Counted from the stretch's first letter, positions 34,287 to 43,406 are shown. The stretch is 64,000 bases of DNA from GCA-001735895 sp964651385 (GCA_964651385.1 CAZYYM010000003.1:19781-83780); one strand, 5' to 3'. Translations and numbers: made by a program. The notes: generated by a model not told the origin, from the letters alone.

Positions 34287-36560
34287 CTAGGCATTAGTTT
34301 CCTCAACATCGCAATGTGCAGCGGCTATCGCGGTTACGTTAACCAGCCCTCGCGACGTAGTACTTGAGGTTACGATATGTGCCGGAATATGACATCCCAT
34401 CAGTAACGGGCCAATTGATACACTGCGATCTACGACTTTAATAATATTGTTAGTAATACTCGCTGCATCCAGATTGGGCATAATTAACAGGTTAGCTGAA
34501 CCCTCCAGTCTGGAATTAGGGAAAATTTCGTCTCGAATTCGGGCCGATAACGCCGAATTGGCCTGCATTTCGCCTTCCACCATTAAATCTGGATTCAGCT
34601 CCTGGATCAATTTCAGTGCTTTGCGCATTTTCAAAGATGAATCCGAGTCCCGACTGCCAAAATTGGAGTGCGACAATAATGCGGCTTTCGGCATTAAGCC
34701 GAAGCGTTTAATTTCTTGCGCGGCACTGACGGTCATCTGTGCAATAGCCTCGGCGCTCGGATCAGGTGTTACATGTGCATCACAGATAAAAATTACATGC
34801 CCGCTACTCGAAATGTGCCCACTCAAAGTTGACACCTGTTCGATACCGGACCCTTGTTGAGAAACGCTTAAAACACGGGCCAAATGCCTGTGAAATCGGC
34901 CTATGGTTCCACAGATCATGGTATCGGCAAGGCCTAGTTTGACCATTATCGCAGCCTGTATTGTGGTACTGCTGCGGATCAATTGGCGTGCTTCGGGTAA
35001 TGTTTTACCATCGCGTTCGGTCAATCGGTGATAAGTTGACCACCAGGTTTCATCATCTTTGTAATCCAGTACTTCGTAGTCTTTACCCGGTTTCGCAATT
35101 AATCCATACTCGTCGATTAATCCCGCTATGACATCCGGCCGACCAAGCACTATCGGATAGCAAAGCTTTTCCTGAACAATGGTATCGATAGCTTTCAATA
35201 CGCGTAGATTCTCACCTTCGGCAAATACCACACGGCGTGACGCCGAGCGAGCCTGATCAAAGGTGGGTTTCATAAACAAACCCGAGCGATAAACGAAAGC
35301 ATTTAATTTATTACGGTAAGCCGCCATATCCTGGATGGGCTGTTGGGCCACACCCGAATCCATAGCAGCCTGAGCTACCGCGGGTGCAATTTTTAAAATG
35401 AGGCGGCGGTCAAATGGTTTCGGAATCAAATACTCGGGTCCAAAAGTGAGGGCTTCAGACTGATAGGCATTTTCCACAATATCACTGCTTCCAGAACGCG
35501 CGAGATCCGCCATAGCATCGACGCAGGCGATTTTCATTGCCTCGTTAATTTCCGTGGCGCCAACGTCCAGCGCTCCACGAAACAGAAACGGAAAGCAAAG
35601 CACATTATTGACCTGATTCGGGTAATCAGATCGTCCTGTGGCGATAATGACGTCATCACGTGCACTTCTGACCAAAGCCGGATCTATTTCAGGTGTTGGA
35701 TTCGCCAGAGCAAATACTATCGGCCGATCGGCCATGGACTGGACCATTTCAACCGAGAGTATATTACCGGCAGAAAGACCGAGGAATATGTCAGCTTGCG
35801 GTATAACTTCAGCCAGGGAGCGTTTGTCGGTCTCCTTTGCAAAGGCAGCCTTGTACTTGTCCATTTCCTCGCTACGATTTTTATAGACGACGCCGTAGTA
35901 ATCGGTGACCACGATATTTTCGATATCCATACCCAGCGAAACCAGTAGTTTCAGGCAAGATATCGAAGCTGCGCCGGCACCGGAAGCGACCAGTTTTACT
36001 TTGGCTATATCCTTGCCAACAACCGACAGCGCATTTTTCATGGCTGCCGCAACGACAATCGCTGTTCCATGCTGGTCGTCGTGAAATACCGGAATCGACA
36101 TACGTTCACGAAGATATTCTTCTACATGAAAACAGCCAGGCGCCTTGATATCCTCGAGGTTTATGCCGCCAAATGTGGGTTCGAGACGTTCAATGGTTTC
36201 GGCAAGCCGTTGGGGATCACTTTCTTGCACCTCAATATCGAACACATCGATTCCGGCGAACCGTTTAAACAATACTGCCTTGCCTTCCATTACCGGTTTC
36301 GAGGCCAGACTACCGATATTACCCAGACCAAGCACGGCAGATCCATTTGAAATAACGCCGATCAAATTCGCTTTAGCGGTATACTTCCTGGCATTTAGTG
36401 GGTCTTTGACAATCTCTTCACAAGGGTGCGCGACACCCGGAGAATAGGCAAGTGCCAGATCCTGTTGTGATGTTAAGGGCGTGGTAGCCTCGATGCGTAG
36501 TTTGCCGGGGTAAGGTCTACGATGATATTCAAGAGCTCGATCGCGATATTTTTCGGTCAT
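34287..36560 (-). CDS. maeB: NADP-dependent malic enzyme (MaeB type with phosphotransacetylase-like domain)
   Basis: Oxidative decarboxylation of malate to pyruvate with NADP. The 757 residues consist of a malic enzyme half (1-420; LAYSPGVAHPCEEI, the metal site VFHDDQHGTAIV, the NADP fold LVASGAGAASISCLKLL) and a C-terminal phosphotransacetylase-like half (about 430-757; RRVVFAEGENLRVLKAI, LLMGCHIPAHIVTSS). In MaeB the second half is regulatory (acetyl-CoA response) and not catalytic. Lying next to mcl-mtkAB, it controls another exit from the malate pool. Confidence 0.96.
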   Translation of the reverse strand: MTEKYRDRALEYHRRPYPGKLRIEATTPLTSQQDLALAYSPGVAHPCEEIVKDPLNARKYTAKANLIGVISNGSAVLGLGNIGSLASKPVMEGKAVLFKRFAGIDVFDIEVQESDPQRLAETIERLEPTFGGINLEDIKAPGCFHVEEYLRERMSIPVFHDDQHGTAIVVAAAMKNALSVVGKDIAKVKLVASGAGAASISCLKLLVSLGMDIENIVVTDYYGVVYKNRSEEMDKYKAAFAKETDKRSLAEVIPQADIFLGLSAGNILSVEMVQSMADRPIVFALANPTPEIDPALVRSARDDVIIATGRSDYPNQVNNVLCFPFLFRGALDVGATEINEAMKIACVDAMADLARSGSSDIVENAYQSEALTFGPEYLIPKPFDRRLILKIAPAVAQAAMDSGVAQQPIQDMAAYRNKLNAFVYRSGLFMKPTFDQARSASRRVVFAEGENLRVLKAIDTIVQEKLCYPIVLGRPDVIAGLIDEYGLIAKPGKDYEVLDYKDDETWWSTYHRLTERDGKTLPEARQLIRSSTTIQAAIMVKLGLADTMICGTIGRFHRHLARVLSVSQQGSGIEQVSTLSGHISSSGHVIFICDAHVTPDPSAEAIAQMTVSAAQEIKRFGLMPKAALLSHSNFGSRDSDSSLKMRKALKLIQELNPDLMVEGEMQANSALSARIRDEIFPNSRLEGSANLLIMPNLDAASITNNIIKVVDRSVSIGPLLMGCHIPAHIVTSSTTSRGLVNVTAIAAAHCDVEETNA

Positions 36561-36694
36561 TAAAATGCTTAAATTGGAGTGTAATGCGGCAGTATACCGA
36601 ATATTTTATGCTTCAATCTACTATCTAGTTACGTCTATAGTTGTGGTGTTTATAACGTTTAATAATCCTAGAATCCTAGTTGGATCACGAAAGT

Positions 36695-37366
36695 ATGCTT
36701 GCAATAATTGAAAATTTTCTATCTTCGGACGACCTGGCCCAGATTGCCGATCTATTATCACGGGCCCATTTCGCAGATGGAAGATCCACAGCCGGCAGCA
36801 ACGCAAGCCTCGCTAAACAAAATGAAGAAATATCTGTACTGGAACCCGGACTAAGAGAATTAAATAACATCGTTATGAATAATCTGGTTCGTCATCCGGA
36901 TTACCGGGCTATATGTTGGCCAAAAAGAATCGCCGCACCCATCTACGTCCGATATCAGCCAGGTATGCAATATGGCCCACATGTCGATAATCCTGTTATG
37001 GGACAGGACCCTCTGTATCGCTCAGACATTTCGCTGACAGTATTTCTGACAGCAAAGGACAAATACGAAGGCGGTGAACTCAACATTATCCAGCCATTTG
37101 GTGAGCAAAAAATCAAACTCGACGCCGGATCAGTGGTTTTCTATCCGGCCGGCAGCCTGCATTCGGTAGCACCGGTCATCAGCGGTACCCGTTATGCGGC
37201 GATTAGCTGGGTTGAGAGCGGTATTCGCGACGCGTCGAAGCGCGAGCTGTTATATGAACTCAATCAGGCCCGTGAGATCCTTGTTGCAGAACAACCCGGT
37301 AGCATTGCATGTGGCAAAGTATCAAACAGTTTTAATAATCTGGTTCGCCGATGGGTCGAACTATGA
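36695..37366 (+). CDS. PKHD-type Fe(II)/2-oxoglutarate hydroxylase (PiuC/YbiX family)
   Basis: A 223-residue dioxygenase with iron ligands H96, D98 (YGPHVDNP) and H156 (GSLHSVAP), and the 2-oxoglutarate arginine in GTRYAAISW. The substrate is not known; relatives are linked to iron-limited growth and siderophore uptake. I chose the ATG at 36695 because the family starts MLxxI-EN(V)L-like and the upstream TTG at 36680 adds an atypical extension. It is divergent from maeB, with 134 bases between. Confidence 0.9.
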   Translation: MLAIIENFLSSDDLAQIADLLSRAHFADGRSTAGSNASLAKQNEEISVLEPGLRELNNIVMNNLVRHPDYRAICWPKRIAAPIYVRYQPGMQYGPHVDNPVMGQDPLYRSDISLTVFLTAKDKYEGGELNIIQPFGEQKIKLDAGSVVFYPAGSLHSVAPVISGTRYAAISWVESGIRDASKRELLYELNQAREILVAEQPGSIACGKVSNSFNNLVRRWVEL

Positions 37367-37449
37367 AATTTTGAGATACCCATTGAAAAACCGGGATTGC
37401 CGAAAATTGAAAACCCTGCTACTCAGCTATTTAATTCAGCTATATTAAA

Positions 37450-38214
37450 ATGATGGACAACCAGTCAAACCTGTCAATCGCCGCACAAATGCCCGGCTAT
37501 AAGAATTTTACCGGGGGAATTATCGAAACGCCGGTATATATCGCCGGATTAGATCCATCACTGGGCTTAATGGCAATATCAAGCAGTCCTCCAGTCGAAT
37601 TAGAAGCTTCTCCGGCACGCATGGCGATGGAAATTTTATTGGATGACATGCAAACGAATATTCCTCAGTTCATCGGCAATCTGGCGGATTCGAAAAGTTC
37701 AGAATTAGGCGTAAACTGTCTGCAGGAATCACTCGACAATATCAATGAATATCTCTATGGGCAGGTTGGGATTCAATTCGGTTCGACATCGGAAGTCGCG
37801 ACGCAGCTCTCCGCGTTTCAATATTTGAACGGTAATTTGAGTTATATCCTAGGCGCCGGTATCAAGTGCTTAGTGTTAAGAAACAACGATTTAACTGAAC
37901 TATCTAATGCATCATCACACCTGGTCGGCGCGTTGGGCGAAAGGCCTATGTTCGAGTCTCGCGTGGAAGACGAAGCACTCGTTACAGGCGATATACTCAT
38001 TATCGCTTCGGTCGGCGATATCAGCATAATCGAAGAAGATTTTATTCGTTTAACGCTATCCCGGTTCCCGGAAAACCTCGATACGGCATTACGGCAGATA
38101 AACACCAAGTCGGTACGCAAAGGTATGAATGAGATTCCCGGTATTATTCTCTGTCGGATCGATCAGAAAATCGGCCTGAAAAAAGGCTGGATAGATAAAC
38201 TGAAAAAAAGCTGA
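37450..38214 (+). CDS. PP2C-like protein lacking metal-binding residues (candidate pseudophosphatase)
   Basis: A 254-residue protein I could not assign with certainty. The order of segments resembles PPM/PP2C phosphatases: IQFGSTSEVATQLSAFQYLN in the place of GTT-motif strands, a middle AGIKCLVLRNNDLTELS, then SHLVGALGE, and GDILIIASVGDISIIEEDFI in the place of GDxLLLCSDGL. The metal-binding Asp of the DG motif and the SDG Asp are not where expected (the latter reads SVGD), so it is probably inactive if it is a PP2C fold. It starts 83 bases after the hydroxylase gene and may be co-transcribed. Confidence 0.5.
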   Translation: MMDNQSNLSIAAQMPGYKNFTGGIIETPVYIAGLDPSLGLMAISSSPPVELEASPARMAMEILLDDMQTNIPQFIGNLADSKSSELGVNCLQESLDNINEYLYGQVGIQFGSTSEVATQLSAFQYLNGNLSYILGAGIKCLVLRNNDLTELSNASSHLVGALGERPMFESRVEDEALVTGDILIIASVGDISIIEEDFIRLTLSRFPENLDTALRQINTKSVRKGMNEIPGIILCRIDQKIGLKKGWIDKLKKS

Positions 38215-38332
38215 ATTCGAAACCACGTTTTTTGCGTCAAGTTGTTATACGGATAGTCCAAAAGTTAACTAATTACCCTTAGTTAGTTCAAATTTTCACC
38301 TCTGATTCTATGGAAATAAATCAAAACTCGCC

Positions 38333-38348
38333 TAGTCTTATAAGACTA
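38333..38348. promoter_or_regulatory. 16-base perfect palindrome upstream of the DUF1631 gene
   Basis: TAGTCTTATAAGACTA is a perfect palindrome 72 bases upstream of the DUF1631 start, in a 205-base AT-rich gap. Its centre TTATAA could double as a -10 element. This is the layout of an operator for a dimeric repressor, but no match to a known consensus is claimed. Confidence 0.45.
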
Positions 38349-38419
38349 ACTCCGACTAGATTCAGGGAGTGTCCAGAGCCCACAGGATTCAAATGAAAAT
38401 CACACAATCAAGTTAATAA

Positions 38420-40903
38420 ATGTTGGCAGACAAAGAAAATATCCTTTCTGGCGGCAGTAGCATGACATTTACATCAGTTAAAATGTTCGCACTCAGTGGA
38501 CTCAGCGATTTGATCCGTGTACTTATGGAGAACATTGACGATGCTCTATTCGGACTTTCAGAAAAGGCTGAGTCAGATCGCGAGCGAAATCTGTATTTCG
38601 AAGCGATGCGCGAAATCCGCATTAAACGTAGCTTGATACAACTTGGCTTTGACCAGGCCATGGAAGCCAGCTTTGCCCAATTGATCCAGGACAGTGCCTC
38701 AAACGTCGTCGCGATCGATCCGGATGAACTCACTTTAGTTGAACTCGACGATATCGAGGACAGTATCGCGGTTGATAATATGATTTCGAAAGCCAGACCG
38801 AATTTCGAAGATGATTTGTTTGCAGTTGTGGAAAGACTTAAGGTCGTCCTTCAACGCGACGAAATTGACGAAGACATCAACCCCTTCGATCCCAGGGCTA
38901 TCTGCAACAGCTTTCACAAAGCATCCGACATCCTTGAAACCAATATTCAAATCAAGCTGATATTTTACAAGCTCTTCGACAAATACGTCATGAACAACCT
39001 CGGCCACTTTTATCGAGAGATGAACGACTTCTTTGTGAAAAAAGGTGTATTACCCGATTTCAAGGCATCGGCTGAACGCCTGAAGCAAACCACCAAATTT
39101 ATGGCTAACCGCATCAAAGCATCCGGTGCCCAGACCAATTTATCGACCACTAACGATATTACCGACATATCCGTTATTCCGAATCCTCAAGGAGGCGTCT
39201 CCAATCCGGCAGGCGGCCTGTTTGCTGTACTCCAGCAGGCTCTTTCGGGTAGCGGTAAGCAAGCGGTTATCGGCGGTGGAATTCCGGGTGTTTCGGGCCC
39301 TGGTACCGGCATACCGGGGCAAGCTGGCGTCCAATATTCCGGAGGCAGTAATCAGGGTGCTGACATTACGATACTACCCGTCGCCCAAAACGCCGCTTAT
39401 ATGGCGGCCTTAACCAGACTACAGGCAGAAAATATAGCCGATCAACCGATTCAGAATATTGATCCGCAAAGTTTCAAGCAGACGATGCAACAGCAACTGG
39501 TCAGCTTCAGCCAGGAAAACCAGCATCGAACTAATGCGTCTGATAACCAGATAATCGATATTGTATCGATGCTTTTTGACTTTTTCCTCGATGACGATGC
39601 CTTACCAAACCCGGTTAAAGTCTTAATCGGTCGATTACAAATACCGATACTGAAAGCTGCAATTATCGACAATAATTTCTTTAACCAGAAAAGGCATCCT
39701 GCTAGACAACTGCTTGACAGTATTTCGAAGGCCTCTCTAGGCTGGAGCCACGAAAGCGACCAGGAAAAGGTGTTGATCGACAAAATTGAATCAGTGGTGA
39801 ATTATGTTCTCACCGAGTTTGAAGACAATATTCAAATTTTCGATTCGGCTCTGGCGGATTTCAACAGCTTTCTAACCAAGGATGCCGCAAAAATCCGGCA
39901 GGCTGACGAAGCGGTCATCCAGCAGGAATTGGACAAGGATCGTCACATTAATGAGTCTCAGGATGCAGCCGCCAATTTAATTGCCAAGGTTTGTAAGGAT
40001 CGCGACCTAAGTTTTGAAGTCACTGATTTCCTCGATACAATCTGGAATTCTGTACTGTTTCATACCTGGCTATCGTTGGGAGAATCATCTAACCACTGGA
40101 AAAACTTACGACGGATTACGACCACACTGGTCTGGACATTGATTCCCAAATTCAGCGAGGAAGAACGTGTCAAGATTTTAAGAACACTGCCAGCCCTGTT
40201 GCGTGCCCTGTCAAAAGGCATGGAACTGGTTAAAATCGGTGCCGAACAGCAAAATCGAATTTTTAAAATGCTGGCTCAGGAACATGCCAAAGTTGTCAAG
40301 CAGACTTCAAAAAATATTGTAACCCGGATTGACGATAGTACAGTCTGGCCAGATGAAGATCATATCGCCGATGCTTTTGCCCGCCTGTCCGAAGAAGGCA
40401 GTGAAGTAATCGATATCGTTTCCGTGGGAGGGTTGGAAGATGAATCAACCGATGAAACTGCGGCCGAGATAGATTCGATTACCGAAATTACACTAACCGC
40501 GACCCAAGACGTCATTCATGATCTGGAAGACTTTACCTCTGGTGTTAACAAGGGCGAAATCGAAGTCGACGAAGAAATCATCATGGATTCGAGCAAACAG
40601 ACGGTTTTTCAATCGACGAGAGCCCCGCAAGGAGACGATTTCGTCGAACAGGCCAAAGCACTGGAAATAGGAACCTGGATTGAATTTACCGAACCCGACG
40701 CAGGGTTGGTTAATACGCGTATATCCTGGAAAAGCAATGTGACTGGAAAGCTGGTTTTCGTCGATCGCCAGGGCGCCAAAGTAAAAAGTATGAGTGTTAA
40801 TGCATTAGCAATCGAATTGCGCTCGGAACGCGCGAAATTAATTCAATCTGCTTCAGCATTTGATCGTGCAATCAATACAATCATGACCACGATCAAGCAT
40901 TAA
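38420..40903 (+). CDS. DUF1631 family protein
   Basis: An 827-residue cytoplasmic protein matching the DUF1631 family by its helical N-terminus (LSDLIRVLMENIDDALFGLS, RDRE-type repeats and FYKLFDKYVMNNLGHFYREM), a Gly-rich flexible linker (about 245-310) and an acidic C-terminal linker before a PilZ-like barrel (LEIGTWIEFTEPDAGLVN, then RISWKSNVTGKLVFVDRQG). The C-terminal barrel could bind c-di-GMP, but the RxxxR and (D/N)xSxxG signature is not clear. Function of the family is not established. A weak ribosome site precedes the ATG; another ATG lies 14 codons in. Confidence 0.75.
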   Translation: MLADKENILSGGSSMTFTSVKMFALSGLSDLIRVLMENIDDALFGLSEKAESDRERNLYFEAMREIRIKRSLIQLGFDQAMEASFAQLIQDSASNVVAIDPDELTLVELDDIEDSIAVDNMISKARPNFEDDLFAVVERLKVVLQRDEIDEDINPFDPRAICNSFHKASDILETNIQIKLIFYKLFDKYVMNNLGHFYREMNDFFVKKGVLPDFKASAERLKQTTKFMANRIKASGAQTNLSTTNDITDISVIPNPQGGVSNPAGGLFAVLQQALSGSGKQAVIGGGIPGVSGPGTGIPGQAGVQYSGGSNQGADITILPVAQNAAYMAALTRLQAENIADQPIQNIDPQSFKQTMQQQLVSFSQENQHRTNASDNQIIDIVSMLFDFFLDDDALPNPVKVLIGRLQIPILKAAIIDNNFFNQKRHPARQLLDSISKASLGWSHESDQEKVLIDKIESVVNYVLTEFEDNIQIFDSALADFNSFLTKDAAKIRQADEAVIQQELDKDRHINESQDAAANLIAKVCKDRDLSFEVTDFLDTIWNSVLFHTWLSLGESSNHWKNLRRITTTLVWTLIPKFSEEERVKILRTLPALLRALSKGMELVKIGAEQQNRIFKMLAQEHAKVVKQTSKNIVTRIDDSTVWPDEDHIADAFARLSEEGSEVIDIVSVGGLEDESTDETAAEIDSITEITLTATQDVIHDLEDFTSGVNKGEIEVDEEIIMDSSKQTVFQSTRAPQGDDFVEQAKALEIGTWIEFTEPDAGLVNTRISWKSNVTGKLVFVDRQGAKVKSMSVNALAIELRSERAKLIQSASAFDRAINTIMTTIKH

Positions 40904-40927
40904 CTGTCCGGTCTTAAAGACTGTGTC

Positions 40928-41131
40928 TTACCGCTTCGAACCCTTCTCTGCATGAGCGATATCGACCAGCTCCATAGCTTTTTCCATATAAGATTCTTTG
41001 TAGCCATCAAGTAGATGGCCGTTTTCCGGGGCGAAATAATCTTTCATATCGACGCCGTTTTTGTGTTCATATTCAATAAATTTTTTCTGCATTTCAATGA
41101 GTTCGGCTATTCTGGCCTTCTTGTCAGACAT
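40928..41131 (-). CDS. 67-residue protein of unknown function in the dsr-divergent cluster
   Basis: A small, charged, helical protein (MSDKKARIAELIEMQKKFIE, later DMKDYFAPENGHLLDGYKES). No family recognised, no cysteine, no membrane segment. I chose the ATG at 41131; the frame is open 17 codons further without a better start. It is the last of five minus-strand genes running away from dsrA, 81 bases after the DsrC paralogue. It ends facing the DUF1631 gene with 24 bases between. Confidence 0.7.
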   Translation of the reverse strand: MSDKKARIAELIEMQKKFIEYEHKNGVDMKDYFAPENGHLLDGYKESYMEKAMELVDIAHAEKGSKR

Positions 41132-41212
41132 TTCAGTTCTCGCAAATCGATATAATCGAGAATATAGTATAGGTGATACCAATGGTCACTATCGCAATGG
41201 TGGTATAGCTAA

Positions 41213-41551
41213 TCAATAGCCGCCTTTTCGACGACTTTCCGGTAGCCCGGCGAAACGCCCGCCCTGCTTACTGGGGTCGCCCGGAAACAAATCGTACAAA
41301 TCCTTCGACTTGATTTTGGCACCCCATTGGTCACTCATTTCTTTCACCAGGGTACGTGTATTGGGCTGGTTACCGGCGTTATTGATAAATTCTTCACGCA
41401 GATAATGAATAACATCCCAGTGACGACCACCAAGTTGAAGGCCGTCATTGGCAGCCAGATGACCGGCCAGTGACTCTGACCATTCTTCGATATTGACCAG
41501 ATAACCATTGTCGGTTGTTTCGATCGTTTTACCTTCAAACTCTATTGCCAT
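41213..41551 (-). CDS. DsrC/TusE-family paralogue without cysteines (RspA-like)
   Basis: A 112-residue DsrC-fold protein: LVNIEEWSESLAGHLAANDG, HWDVIHYLREEF and LYDLFPGDPSKQGGRFAGLP align with the true DsrC at 47168-47500. Both functional cysteines of DsrC are gone: the inner one is Gly98 and the C-terminal arm ends RRKGGY. There is no Cys anywhere, so it cannot carry persulfide. Cys-less members of this family have been proposed to be regulatory (named RspA, as I remember). It follows the Cas6-like gene and may sense or compete with DsrC or TusE. Confidence 0.88.
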   Translation of the reverse strand: MAIEFEGKTIETTDNGYLVNIEEWSESLAGHLAANDGLQLGGRHWDVIHYLREEFINNAGNQPNTRTLVKEMSDQWGAKIKSKDLYDLFPGDPSKQGGRFAGLPESRRKGGY

Positions 41552-41596
41552 TTTTGCGCTCCTGAGATATGTAGTTTACCACTGTGCCTATATTGC

Positions 41597-42277
41597 TTAA
41601 GCGGGTTTAACCGCGTCTATACCCTTATGGGGAAGGAATATACCGACTCCCATTAGCTGATTTTTACCCCAGCCCTTTTGTTGAAGTTGTATCGAGTCAT
41701 CGACACTGAGTCCTGACAACATGAGCTTTCGCGTAGTGATGAAGTCGTCTTCAAAGCGGTGTTTTATCATCAGTCCACTCATCATTTTTTTTACCCTGAT
41801 ATCCCTGCTCTGAAGCCATTCGAGCATTCTTTGAATGAAATCGTCCTCCATTTCGTTATCATCAGTTTCTATATATCGCGAGAACAGGGTTGTCAATTGA
41901 CTCAATGGTCGAGTCTTGAAGGCACCTATTATCAACTCATGACCTTTAATATCGATGGTTTGATTGACCAGAGCCTGGCAATCGTCCACCCGCTGTGACG
42001 GCATACGTAAAACCAGTTTGGTTCTTCGTGAGGGTAATAATAGACCGCCATCCTGGTCGGGTCTCTGCCAGCCGTGTGATGATTCTGCCACATGGATTTG
42101 ATGAATCGCGGCCTTCGACTCACTTACTAGCCATTCTAGTTCATTGGTAATGGCCATTTTTAGCGCTTCACCATGATCAAGCGGCAAACTACCGCACTGA
42201 ATTTTAAACAATACATCAACAACATCATTTGCAACGATATGGTCGGCTGTATTTTCATCTGTATCCTGCCAGTACAT
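41597..42277 (-). CDS. Orphan Cas6/Cmx6-family protein (RAMP fold), no CRISPR nearby
   Basis: A 226-residue protein with the landmarks of the type I-MYXAN Cas6 (Cmx6) family in the right order: an N-terminal FKIQCGSLPLDHGEALKMAI (with H35), TKLVLRMPSQRV, the repeat GHELIIGAFKTRPL, RKLMLSGLSVDDSIQLQQKG, and a C-terminal Gly-rich loop WGKNQLMGVGIFLPHKGI (about 203-220). Cas6 proteins cut CRISPR precursor RNA. Here there is no repeat array or other cas gene in 64 kb, and the gene is packed with 45-base and 9-base gaps between a DsrC paralogue and a 63-residue gene, divergent from the dsr operon. It may process or bind another RNA. Family call is from memory of the motif order. Confidence 0.78.
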   Translation of the reverse strand: MYWQDTDENTADHIVANDVVDVLFKIQCGSLPLDHGEALKMAITNELEWLVSESKAAIHQIHVAESSHGWQRPDQDGGLLLPSRRTKLVLRMPSQRVDDCQALVNQTIDIKGHELIIGAFKTRPLSQLTTLFSRYIETDDNEMEDDFIQRMLEWLQSRDIRVKKMMSGLMIKHRFEDDFITTRKLMLSGLSVDDSIQLQQKGWGKNQLMGVGIFLPHKGIDAVKPA

Positions 42278-42286
42278 AGCCGGGTA

Positions 42287-42478
42287 CTACCTTGCCGAGG
42301 TGAATACGGCTTCAAGCTGGTCTTCCCAGCCTGAGGGTGTATCGAAAAATGGTGGCTTCACATCCATGCGAAAGAATAACTCACCCCGCCTGGCGCATTT
42401 GACAAGTTCGATTTTCAATTCATCGAAAGTTTCGATATCGGGGTTTTGTATCAATATTTCGCTGAGATATAGCATCAT
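42287..42478 (-). CDS. 63-residue protein of unknown function in the dsr-divergent cluster
   Basis: A short protein starting MMLYLSEILIQNPDIETFDE and ending with FRMDVKPPFFDTPSGWEDQL and a few more residues. No family recognised. It lies five bases after the TauD-like gene and nine before the Cas6-like gene. I chose the ATG at 42478 because the open frame upstream would overlap the TauD-like gene by 128 bases. The tight packing suggests one transcript with its neighbours. Confidence 0.6.
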   Translation of the reverse strand: MMLYLSEILIQNPDIETFDELKIELVKCARRGELFFRMDVKPPFFDTPSGWEDQLEAVFTSAR

Positions 42479-42482
42479 CGTT

Positions 42483-43406
42483 TCAATTGGGTGGTCGTGA
42501 TATCGCGTTATAATAACGAGCGCGTAATAGTACTCGTTTATTTTCGCCAGTGTCCTGGTAGGCCGCTCTGCGATGTAATACGTTATTGCAGATAACACCT
42601 TCGCCAGCATTTAATCGCAGATTTATCTGCCAATCTGAACAGCTATCCAGCAGTTCATTCAGATTACTAAGTGCCATACGAGTAATTGTGTCATCACGCC
42701 AGATGATATGACGCTTACGTTGACTGAAACGCATATCGAGTTTTGTATAATTGCTGGATGTCAGAAAAACAGGGCTGGTGGTTTCTTCACGAATACAGAC
42801 TCCTCCCTCTTTGTTTTCAGGGATTCGCATGACATCTTCCCGGCACAGTGCCTCGATGAATTCAGGATTTGATTTGCGCAAGATCAGGTAAACTATTTCA
42901 GGGTCGATCAGACTGCTTTCCCCACCCTGATCCGCAGGCTGCTGGCAATGCAGAATAAATGCCTGAACTCGCTGATGCAGAGGATTGTAATAGCCATCGG
43001 TATGCCAGCTCAATGCTTTATTGGTATAAGGTATATAATGCTGTTTGCGGTTACCGGTTGCTGCTTGGTCACCGGCATCGCTAATCACCGAAATTAAATC
43101 ATCTGCCGCACAGAGATTGGCATCCAGTTTATCAAGACCAAGACTTTTTCCCAGTTGGTTCAAACTTCGAGAATCGAATGGGCCATCATCTTCAATACGA
43201 TAAATAACGAAGTTATAACGACTGATTTGCTGCTGAATTTCAGCCAGCTGAGAGCTGGACAGGTATCCGCTCGAACTAATAATGCGCGGTTGCATCAAAT
43301 CCTTCAGTCGCTCATCCGTATAAAATGAAAGCTTATTTTGCGCCCAGCTTTCGAATTCACTGCGCCGGGACAATTTAAATGGTTGCATTATTGTCTGTTT
43401 ATCCAT
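42483..43406 (-). CDS. TauD/TfdA-like Fe(II)/2-oxoglutarate dioxygenase
   Basis: A 307-residue non-haem iron dioxygenase. The facial triad is H135, D137 (SWHTDGYY) and H278 (VLHRRAAY), with a 2-oxoglutarate-type Arg at about 291. Related enzymes hydroxylate taurine, alkyl sulfates and other sulfur compounds, or unrelated small molecules; the substrate here is not known. It is the first gene of the minus-strand cluster whose start faces dsrA across 198 bases, which ties it to sulfur metabolism by position only. Confidence 0.85.
   Translation of the reverse strand: MDKQTIMQPFKLSRRSEFESWAQNKLSFYTDERLKDLMQPRIISSSGYLSSSQLAEIQQQISRYNFVIYRIEDDGPFDSRSLNQLGKSLGLDKLDANLCAADDLISVISDAGDQAATGNRKQHYIPYTNKALSWHTDGYYNPLHQRVQAFILHCQQPADQGGESSLIDPEIVYLILRKSNPEFIEALCREDVMRIPENKEGGVCIREETTSPVFLTSSNYTKLDMRFSQRKRHIIWRDDTITRMALSNLNELLDSCSDWQINLRLNAGEGVICNNVLHRRAAYQDTGENKRVLLRARYYNAISRPPN

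Noticed and set aside
41597..42277. A CRISPR-Cas locus around the Cas6-like gene
   Set aside because: No direct repeats with regular spacing and no other cas gene were seen in the flanking sequence or in the window.
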